Part shown: positions 52,657 through 59,444 of the stretch, piece after piece | Layout: each line of letters opens with the position of its first letter | Numbering within the stretch: the stretch's first letter is position 1 | Origin: Catellatospora citrea | GTDB taxonomy: Bacteria > Actinomycetota > Actinomycetes > Mycobacteriales > Micromonosporaceae | Assembly: GCF_003610235.1 (NCBI RefSeq) | Contig: NZ_RAPR01000003.1 | Coordinates: 62,001 to 126,000, forward strand | Length of the DNA: 64,000 nucleotides | Direction: 5' to 3' | Program-made: the position numbers and the translations under genes | Notes under the pieces: generated by a model | What the model was told of the DNA's origin: nothing | The model's database searches: none | The model's input: only the letters and a program-made list of their open reading frames with translations

Positions 52657-53774
52657 GTCGGCGTTCCCTTCGGTGTGGTGAGGTGGGTGAGGGCGGAGCG
52701 GACGAGGGCTTGTTTGCTGTTGCGGCAGTGAGCGGTCTCGGTCGCGTCGAAGTTGCCGAGTTCGAAGAACCGGTTCCCCGCTTGCGCGCCGCCACAGAAC
52801 TTCCAGAACTCGCAGGTAGCGGCGCAGGAGCGCAGCGCGGATTCGAACTCGGTGACCTGCCGCAGGGTGCGCGCCTTACCGATCATGATCGGCAGCGACT
52901 CGTGCAGCACGTTGCCAATGAGGAAGTCGCCATAGTCCACGGAGCGGATACCGAGCAACTCCGGCGACAGGATCACGGTGTCGCCGTTGTGTGCGACGGT
53001 CGGAATCGGGTCGTACGGCAGCGAGGCAGGAGTTCCGCCGAAACGCATGGCGGTCACGTGGTCGCGAAGGCGGTCGAGGTCGCGGATGCGCAGCGCGTGC
53101 CCAGCTTCGTGTAGTTGCCACAGCCGTAGCCAGAACGCCTCGGCCTGGGCCGCGGTGACCTGTGGTCGGTGTGCGTTGAGGCCCTCCTGCTCCTCGATGT
53201 TGAACCCGACCGAGGCGCAGCCCAGGTCCGTGAAGAACTCGACCAGTTCGTCGGCGCGGTCGATGGTGTCCGCCGTGACCACGCAGATCACCTCGAACGG
53301 CACGCCGCACTCCCGCAGGATCCGAATGCCGCGCATGATCCGATCGAACGCCGGACGCCCGGCCCGGTCCGCCCTCGCCACGTTGCACGCGGCCGGACCG
53401 TCGATCGACACCCCGACGTGAAACCCGTATTCGACCAGCAGGTCACACCACGCGGGGCTGAGCAGCGTGGCGTTGGTCTGGACGCCGTGCCTGATCCGTC
53501 CGGTCCGCCGGAGGCGCTCGAACTCCGCCAGCAACGAGCGTAGATGTCCGATCGGGGTGGCGATCGGCTCGCCGCCGTGCCAGACGACCTCGACCGGGTG
53601 GGCGCTGTCCTGCTCAGCGACAGACGCGGCCAGCGCCGCTGCCACGTCGAAGCGCATCAAGCGTTGCCTCCTGCGGTCGGGCAGGTAGCAATAGCCGCAG
53701 TCGAGGTTGCACAGGGTTGTGGGCTGGACGACCAGAGTATGGAAGACGCTCGCGATCATGATCCGGTCGTTCAT
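52653..53774 (-). CDS. Radical SAM/SPASM peptide-modifying enzyme
   Basis: 373 residues. The 4Fe-4S motif CNLDCGYC (Cys22, 26, 29) sits right at the N-terminus in VVQPTTLCNLDCGYCYLP. SAM-contact regions follow (EVVWHGGEP, VSIDGPA). A C-terminal SPASM-like part has CAATCEFWKFCGGAQAGN and a further Cys (ETAHCRN) for auxiliary clusters. This layout is that of FxsB/GrrM/XyeB-like enzymes that cross-link peptide side chains. It is flanked and overlapped by 4 nt on both sides, with a small protein before and the precursor after, so all three are translated together. The likely substrate is the 62-residue precursor. Confidence 0.88.
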   Translation of the reverse strand: MNDRIMIASVFHTLVVQPTTLCNLDCGYCYLPDRRRQRLMRFDVAAALAASVAEQDSAHPVEVVWHGGEPIATPIGHLRSLLAEFERLRRTGRIRHGVQTNATLLSPAWCDLLVEYGFHVGVSIDGPAACNVARADRAGRPAFDRIMRGIRILRECGVPFEVICVVTADTIDRADELVEFFTDLGCASVGFNIEEQEGLNAHRPQVTAAQAEAFWLRLWQLHEAGHALRIRDLDRLRDHVTAMRFGGTPASLPYDPIPTVAHNGDTVILSPELLGIRSVDYGDFLIGNVLHESLPIMIGKARTLRQVTEFESALRSCAATCEFWKFCGGAQAGNRFFELGNFDATETAHCRNSKQALVRSALTHLTTPKGTPT

Positions 53775-54061
53775 CGGGAGCCCCCGACAAGGCCGGCAAT
53801 CGCCATGGCCACCGGGGGTGCCGACCAGTCGATCACCCAGTTGTCGCTCCCGCCGAGGGGCACAATCTTGGCTCGCTGCCGGCCCGCCCTCACCTGCGGC
53901 AGGGCACAGAAGCCCGAGAGGATCCGGTGAGCTGCTTCGAGGTCGGCGGCCATCACGACCTCGCGTCTGTCCTCGGGCCAGTTCTGCTCATCTCGGGGTG
54001 GATCACCCGGCCGTAGCGGCCGAACTTTAGTGAGCACGACCATGAACTGCTCCGTGACCAC
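53771..54061 (-). CDS. Small protein of unknown function in the RiPP operon
   Basis: 96 residues, GTG start with GGAGGAAT upstream, ending in an ATGA overlap with the radical SAM gene. The sequence (MVVLTKVRPLRPGDPPRDEQNWPEDRREVVMAADLEAAHRILSGFCALPQVRAGRQRAKIVPLGG...) shows no membrane segment and no motif I recognise. First gene of the operon. It could be a peptide-binding (RRE-like) or accessory factor, but nothing in the sequence proves it. Confidence 0.65.
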   Translation of the reverse strand: MVTEQFMVVLTKVRPLRPGDPPRDEQNWPEDRREVVMAADLEAAHRILSGFCALPQVRAGRQRAKIVPLGGSDNWVIDWSAPPVAMAIAGLVGGSR

Positions 54062-54365
54062 GGCATTCCTCCAGCAGGGTTTTGATCGGGGCGCACGACG
54101 CGACGGGTGCGATCGCCGACGCCGCGCGCCCCGGCTCCTGCCGCCACCGTCCCAATGACCACCAGCAGCAGGAGAGCTCGTTATCTCGAAGCCTGCCGAT
54201 GTTCGGGCGGCGTTGACATCGCACGCCGCTGCCCTGTCACGGACGTGGTTCGGCCACCGTGCGGCCGTTACCCGGCCATTGGGCTCATTGGACGGTGACA
54301 GGTCTAGTACGACGACGTACGCCGATCTACCGTGAGGTCAGGTCCCACGTCAGGGGGTGTAGCAC
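54062..54365. other. Divergent promoter region of the RiPP locus
   Basis: 304 bases with no gene. It separates the minus-strand RiPP operon from the plus-strand regulator. Near 54306-54319 an imperfect inverted repeat GTACGAC-GACGTAC and a TAGTAC box could be the regulator's own control site. Weak evidence. Confidence 0.4.
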
Positions 54366-55700
54366 ATGCATGACGACCAGCCGACGCTGCTCGCGATTAT
54401 CATCACCACCTCGGAGCAGACCCAGGAGGAGATCGTCGACGGTTTCGTGCGCTGCGCTCGGGAACACGGAGAAGACGCTGCCCTATCACTGCGGACGTTG
54501 CGCCGCTGGATGGTCGGCGATGTGCAGACCCAGCCACGGCCAGCTCAGCGTCGTGTCGCGCGACTTTACTGGGGCCACGCCATGCACGAACTGCTCGCAC
54601 CGCCCAGACGAGAGACCACCGTCCCGCAGCACATCGAGCCTGCCTTCGTCTCCGATCGAGCCGAGGCACCGCTCAGCGTCACGACCCTGGAGAGGCAGAT
54701 AAGCATGTCCGCTCGCCGCGCCGCGCGTTTTACCAGCTACGCCGAGAACCACAACGTCGGAGCGGAAGCCATCGAACAACTCCGTCATGACGTCGTCGGA
54801 CTCGCCAACGCCTACCTACTCGAGCCGCTCACGGCGATCATGGGAGACCTGATCGAGCTGCAGGACGTAGCCTTTGGCTTCCTGGAGGGCAAGCAGAAAC
54901 CCGCTCACGCCCGCGACCTCTACGTCTTGGCCAGCGTGATCACCGGCATGGTCGCCAAGGCCAGCCAGGACCTCGGCCGCTTTCACGACGCCATGACCCT
55001 GGCGCGGACCATGTACGTCTGCGCCGACAACGCCGACCACCTCGGCCTACGCGCCTGGGCGCGAAACCTGCAAAGCCTGATTGCCTACTGGGCCGGGCGC
55101 CCCCAGGAAGCAGCACGCTACGCGCAATCGGGCACCGAGATCGCGGCACCGCTATCCGGCTCAGTCACAACCTGGCTGGCCTCCTCCGAGGCCCGCGCAT
55201 GGGCACAGCTCGGCGCAGTCGATGAGGCGAACGCGGCCCTTGTTCGCGCAGCCGGTCGCCGCGAGCGCCTACAAGCCGATGAGCTCGACGAGATCGGTGG
55301 GCTATTCACATTCCCGCAAGCCAAGCAGCACTACTACGCGGCCGGAACCTACGTCTACCTCAACGGCCTGCACACCGACGCCGCCGTGGAGGCCACACAC
55401 GCGCTGGAGCTGTACGAGTCCACCAACGCCGAGAGCCGAGCCTTCGCCGACGAGGCCGGCACCCGAGCCGAACTCGCGCTCGCCCGCATCCACGAAGGCC
55501 AACTCGACGGAGCGCGGGACGCCCTCGACCCGGTTCTCGACTACCGCCCTGAACTGCGGATCGGCGGCATCATCGCCAGCGTCGGACGCGTCCACACCGC
55601 ACTACGCGACGGCCGGTACAAGGAGTCCGCAATCGCCCGCGGACTGCGCGACGAGATCGAGTCGTTCAGCCAGCGCCCCGCAGCAGCGCTGGCTGCCTGA
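54366..55700 (+). CDS. HTH/TPR-type transcriptional regulator
   Basis: 444 residues. The N-terminus (about 35-75: LSLRTLRRWMVGDVQTQPRPAQRRVARLYWG, then HELLAPP) has the look of the divergent XRE-like HTH found in many actinobacterial regulators. The remainder is helical and repeat-like (ARDLYVLASVITGMVAKASQDLGRFHDAMTLARTMYVCADNADHLGLRAWARNLQSLIAYWAGRPQEAARYAQSG ...), consistent with TPR repeats for ligand or peptide binding. Divergent from the RiPP operon, so it is its likely regulator. GGGGG lies about 9 nt before the ATG. Confidence 0.75.
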   Translation: MHDDQPTLLAIIITTSEQTQEEIVDGFVRCAREHGEDAALSLRTLRRWMVGDVQTQPRPAQRRVARLYWGHAMHELLAPPRRETTVPQHIEPAFVSDRAEAPLSVTTLERQISMSARRAARFTSYAENHNVGAEAIEQLRHDVVGLANAYLLEPLTAIMGDLIELQDVAFGFLEGKQKPAHARDLYVLASVITGMVAKASQDLGRFHDAMTLARTMYVCADNADHLGLRAWARNLQSLIAYWAGRPQEAARYAQSGTEIAAPLSGSVTTWLASSEARAWAQLGAVDEANAALVRAAGRRERLQADELDEIGGLFTFPQAKQHYYAAGTYVYLNGLHTDAAVEATHALELYESTNAESRAFADEAGTRAELALARIHEGQLDGARDALDPVLDYRPELRIGGIIASVGRVHTALRDGRYKESAIARGLRDEIESFSQRPAAALAA

Positions 55701-55723
55701 CAACGACTGGATAGAGTCAGCGC

Positions 55724-56254
55724 GTGTACCCAGTGCGGATCGAGGGCGAGCGGATCGTCCTGCGTGAGTTCGAGGAACGCGACCTCGACGCCTCCATGGC
55801 CGTCGTCGGCGACCCGGACGTGACTGTCTCGCTCAGCTTTGACACGCGTGCCCGTGAAGAGCAGGCCGAGCGGCTCGCGGCCGATCTAAGACGAGCACTG
55901 GTGGAGCCACGGCCGGACTACTACCTCGCCATTGCCGATCGCCGGACCGACGAGCTGATCGGATTCATCCGCGTTGGGCTAGGTGGACACCGCAGTGGAG
56001 AGCTGGGCTACGCCCTGCGGAAAGACCGCTGGCGACAGGGGCTTACATACGAGGCTGCCCAACTGATGCTCACATTCGGGTTCGAGGCGCTTGCTCTGCA
56101 CCGTATTCAAGCAGCCTGCGGGCCGGACAACTTCGCTTCGCAGGCAATGTTGCAGCGGCTCGGCTTCGAGTACGAGGGCCGTATGCGCCACCATGTCTTC
56201 ACCAACAGCGCCTGGCGCGATTCTCTTCTCTATGCCAAGATCATAAATAACTAG
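55724..56254 (+). CDS. RimJ/RimL-type GNAT acetyltransferase
   Basis: 176 residues. IEGERIVLREFEERDLDASMAVVGDPDV opens the fold as in RimJ/RimL relatives; the acetyl-CoA region is ELGYALRKDRWRQGLTYEAAQLMLTFGFEALALHRIQAACGPDNFASQAMLQRLGFEYEGRMR. It would acetylate a protein N-terminus or small amine. The GTG lies 6 nt after a TAGAGT -10 box (55712-55717), so probably leaderless and not strictly part of the regulator transcript. Confidence 0.86.
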   Translation: MYPVRIEGERIVLREFEERDLDASMAVVGDPDVTVSLSFDTRAREEQAERLAADLRRALVEPRPDYYLAIADRRTDELIGFIRVGLGGHRSGELGYALRKDRWRQGLTYEAAQLMLTFGFEALALHRIQAACGPDNFASQAMLQRLGFEYEGRMRHHVFTNSAWRDSLLYAKIINN

Positions 56255-56729
56255 GGCTAGCGATCATAGTTGCAACGACCTCGGCCAGGGGCCGAAAGAA
56301 CCTCTACAGAGCACACGTATCCGGTGTATCCGCGCTCGGAGGTGCGATGGACTGCGGCACAAGTTGCCCGCTCTCGCGTTTGGCCACAGATGGCTTAAGC
56401 TACGAACTTGGAAGTTTTATAAGGTCGGACCCGAGAGCAGTGTGTCACTCAAAAAGCGACAAACGACCAAGCAAGAATTCTGCCGATACGACGAAGCGCA
56501 TAACGACTATCTTTACTCGCAAAATTATGTCGACTTCATAGTGAACGAGTTGACCGGCACTGACACCTTCAAATCCGTAGTAGGCTGGGAGCCTAAAGCC
56601 GTTTAGCTGCACGTATGCAAATGTGATCACATCGGCGAAATCCACCCATACGCGCTTACGGAAAAATGTGTACCGCCAGAAGTAGGAATCGTTAACGTTT
56701 GGCTGATCGCGGCGCCGTGCCACATATCG
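56255..56729. other. Low-GC gap without an assignable gene
   Basis: 475 bases between the acetyltransferase and the glycosyltransferase, with markedly lower GC at about 56400-56680 than anywhere else in the window. Short frames exist on both strands (for example 56364-56606 plus, TTG start; 56445-56723 minus), but none has a ribosome site or recognisable motif. It looks like decayed or foreign DNA at the seam between the RiPP and NRPS loci. Confidence 0.5.
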
Positions 56730-57905
56730 TCAGGGCAGGCACTGCTCGATGGTGTCGGCAGCACGGGTCGCTCCCCCGGCGGCGGTGATCGCGCGGCGCA
56801 TGTGGTCGACGCCGTCCATGATGGCCGGGTCCTTGACCATGAGTTCGATCGCGGTCCTGAGCGCGCCGGGGTCGGCGTGCTCAGCGGTCAGCCGGGTGCC
56901 GAGCCCGAGCTGCTCCACGCGCAGCGCGTTGGCCTCCTGCTCCAGCGTCTGCGGCGCGGCGAGCACGGGCACACCGGCGCTCATTGCCTCCATCACCCCG
57001 CCCATGCCGGCGTGGCAGATCATGGCAGTGGCGTGGGCGAGCACGTCCAGCTGCGGCACGAACCGACGCACCTCCACGTTGGCCGGCGTACGGCCGAGCT
57101 CCCGGAGGTTGATCCGTTCGCCCACGGCGAGCACCACATGCCAATCGGTGCCACCGAACGCCTCGACGGCGTGCCGGTAGAAGTCGGGCCGGTTGTTGTA
57201 CACGGTGCCGAGCGTGACCAGCAGCACGTCGCGGTCACGGGGTGGCCGCCACCGCAGCGGCGCACGCCGCAGGCACGGCCCGACGAACCGGTGACCGGGC
57301 CCGAACAGCTCCCCCGCGTACTGGAACGAACGCGGGTAGAACGCCAGGTGCGCCTCGGGCTCCGGAGTGAGGAACCGCGCCGGGTCCAGCGCTGGGCAGT
57401 GCTCGGCGAGGAACGCCTCCAGCCGAGCCTGATAGGTGCCGAGCACCGGGTCCGCAGGATCGAAGGCGGCCAGGGCCTGCCCCATCGACCAGTGCTCGTT
57501 GGACACCAGCATCGGCCACAGCTGGACAGTCGGCACGTCCAGCCGGGCGGCGAGCACCCGCCCGGCGAAAGCCATCCGGTCGAAGACCACGAGATCAGGT
57601 CGGTCGTCGTGGTAGACCGGGGCGAGCTGCGTGTAGGTCGCCTCCGCTTCCTCCAGGAAGGCCAGCAGCGTCTGGCTGATGTAGCCGTCGCGGGCGGGCG
57701 CGCACAGCGTCGGGTCGTGGTCCGCCGGGCGCAGCGAGCGGTACGGCCGCACGATCGCGCCCGCCGCCTCGACCACCGGCCGGCGTTCCTCGGTCGTGCA
57801 GTAGGTGACCCGGTGCCCGCGCCGGGTCAGTTCCTCCACCACCGGCAGGGTCGGGTACACGTGCCCGATGGCGGGGATGTTGAAGAACGCGATGTGCCTA
57901 CCCAC
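56730..57905 (-). CDS. GT1 (macrolide-type) glycosyltransferase
   Basis: 391 residues, GT-B fold. N-terminal acceptor domain HIAFFNIPAIGHVYPTLPVVEELTRRGHRVTY. The C-terminal nucleotide-sugar site has VLLVTLGTVYNNR, RFVPQLDVLAHATAMICHAGMGGVMEAMSAGVPVLAAPQTLEQEANA, the usual H-x-G-x-G and Q pattern of MGT/UGT enzymes. It should transfer a sugar from an NDP-sugar to a small hydrophobic product. It overlaps the condensation-domain gene by 8 nt and is the last gene of the mini-NRPS operon, so the operon's product is the likely acceptor. Confidence 0.88.
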   Translation of the reverse strand: MGRHIAFFNIPAIGHVYPTLPVVEELTRRGHRVTYCTTEERRPVVEAAGAIVRPYRSLRPADHDPTLCAPARDGYISQTLLAFLEEAEATYTQLAPVYHDDRPDLVVFDRMAFAGRVLAARLDVPTVQLWPMLVSNEHWSMGQALAAFDPADPVLGTYQARLEAFLAEHCPALDPARFLTPEPEAHLAFYPRSFQYAGELFGPGHRFVGPCLRRAPLRWRPPRDRDVLLVTLGTVYNNRPDFYRHAVEAFGGTDWHVVLAVGERINLRELGRTPANVEVRRFVPQLDVLAHATAMICHAGMGGVMEAMSAGVPVLAAPQTLEQEANALRVEQLGLGTRLTAEHADPGALRTAIELMVKDPAIMDGVDHMRRAITAAGGATRAADTIEQCLP

Positions 57906-59214
57906 GGCGGGCCGCCAGTGCGGACAGGCGGCCGTCGGGCCGGGCGACCACGGCGGTGAGGATCTGCTCGTAGCGGCGGGCCAGCTCGTCGACGGTGTCG
58001 GGCCGGAACAGGGCGGTGTCGTAGCGGATCCCGGCGCGCAACCCCGTCTCGTCGAGCCGCCAGATGTCGAACACGAGGTCGTGCAGCACCTTGGCGTGCC
58101 CGTGCGGGAACCCCTCGACCTGCACCGGCCCGAGCTGCGAGACGGACGCGGGGGCGTCGTTGCGCATGCTGAACACCACGTCGAACAGCTGGGTCCGGCC
58201 CGGGTCGCGGGGCACGCCCAACGCCGCGATGACCCGTCCGAGCGGCACGGACTGGCGTTGCAGGCCGGCGATGACCGAGTTCCGGGTGCGTTTGAGCAGG
58301 TCGGTGAAGCTGGGGTCGGCGGACAGGTCGGCGCGCAGCGCGAGGGTGTTGGCGAACAGCCCGACCACCGGCTCGAACTCGGCGCGCACCCGCCCGGCGA
58401 CCGGGGTGCCGACGCAGAAGTCGTGCTGGCCGCTGCGCTCGCCGAGCAGCACCTGCAGCGCGGCCAGCAGCACCATGAACGGGGTGCAGCGGGCCTTGCG
58501 GGACAGCTCGACGACCTGCGCGGCCAGTTCGGGGCTCAGCTGCCGCAGGTGCTCGGCGCTGTGCGCGGACTTCTCGGGTGGCCTGGGCAGGTCGGTCGGC
58601 AGCTCCAGGGGCGGCGCCCCGGCCAGGCGTTCGCGCCAGTACGCCAGGTCGCCGGCCTGGTCCTGCTCGGACTGCCACTGGGCGAAGTCGCCGTACTGCA
58701 GTTCGAGGTCGGGGAGGTCGGGTTTGGCGCCGTCGAGTGCGGCCAGGTAGGCGGCGCGGATCTCGCGGCCGACGATGCGCAGCGACGCGCCGTCGGCCAG
58801 CAGGTGGTGCATGGTGAAGCACCACACGTGGTGGTCGTCGGCCAGGCGCAGCAGGCTGGACCCGACCAGCGGGTCCGCGGTGAGGTCGAGCAGCCGGTGC
58901 GTACGGTCCGACAGCAGCGCGGCGGCCCGGCCCTCCCGCTCGTCCGCCGGGAGCCCGCGCAGGTCGATGACCTCGGTGTCGATCCCGGCGGGCGGCATGA
59001 CCACCTGGACGGGTTCGCCGTCGCGGAGCACGAAGCCGGTGCGCAGGCTCTCGTGCCGGTCGACGACCGCGCTCACCGCGGCCTGCCAGGCGGGCACGTC
59101 CAGGGGGCCGCGCAGCCGCCAGTTGAGCACCAGGATCGGCGACGCGTCGCCCGGGTACGCCGTGCACAGATACCAGAAGCGTTGTTGCAGCGCGGACAAT
59201 GGCAGGTGTCTCAT
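57898..59214 (-). CDS. Stand-alone NRPS condensation domain
   Basis: 438 residues, one C domain. Opening motif LPLSALQQRFWYL, active-site motif MHHLLADGAS (His136, His137, Asp141), later YGDFAQWQ, PVAGRVRAEFEPVVGLFANTLALR and SVPLGRVIAAL, all in the expected order for LCL/starter-type domains. The catalytic residues are intact. It overlaps the carrier-protein gene by 4 nt (ATGA). With no thioesterase visible it may join the two carrier-bound parts or release the product onto a free amine or alcohol. Confidence 0.88.
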   Translation of the reverse strand: MRHLPLSALQQRFWYLCTAYPGDASPILVLNWRLRGPLDVPAWQAAVSAVVDRHESLRTGFVLRDGEPVQVVMPPAGIDTEVIDLRGLPADEREGRAAALLSDRTHRLLDLTADPLVGSSLLRLADDHHVWCFTMHHLLADGASLRIVGREIRAAYLAALDGAKPDLPDLELQYGDFAQWQSEQDQAGDLAYWRERLAGAPPLELPTDLPRPPEKSAHSAEHLRQLSPELAAQVVELSRKARCTPFMVLLAALQVLLGERSGQHDFCVGTPVAGRVRAEFEPVVGLFANTLALRADLSADPSFTDLLKRTRNSVIAGLQRQSVPLGRVIAALGVPRDPGRTQLFDVVFSMRNDAPASVSQLGPVQVEGFPHGHAKVLHDLVFDIWRLDETGLRAGIRYDTALFRPDTVDELARRYEQILTAVVARPDGRLSALAARRG

Positions 59215-59444
59215 GACCGGTCCTCCACCATCCTGGTGATCGCGTCGAGGGTGTCCGACCCGGACCCGAGGTCGATCTCGACGCCGAATTCGAGGTCGAT
59301 GGCGTCGATGAGGCGCAGCGCGCCGAGCGAGTCCAGGCCCAGGGCGCGCAGCGATCCGCCGGTGAGCGCCTGTCCGGCGGTGACCGCACCGCCGGTGACG
59401 TCCTGGACGAGTGCGGCCATCCGCCGGTTCAGCTCGGCGTTCAC
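59211..59444 (-). CDS. Free acyl/peptidyl carrier protein
   Basis: 77 residues. The phosphopantetheine attachment motif is LGLDSLGALRLIDAI with Ser39, followed by the acidic helix LEFGVEIDLGSGSDTLDAITRMVED. Sized as a discrete ACP/PCP. GTG start in a 4-nt overlap with the NRPS gene and ATGA overlap with the condensation gene, so it is made stoichiometrically with them. It is the likely acceptor of the acyl group activated by the ligase at 62305-63798. Confidence 0.9.
   Translation of the reverse strand: MNAELNRRMAALVQDVTGGAVTAGQALTGGSLRALGLDSLGALRLIDAIDLEFGVEIDLGSGSDTLDAITRMVEDRS

Noticed and set aside
56364..56606. 80-codon open frame in the low-GC gap
   Set aside because: TTG start, no ribosome site, no motif, and a competing frame on the other strand; listed only as an unassigned region.
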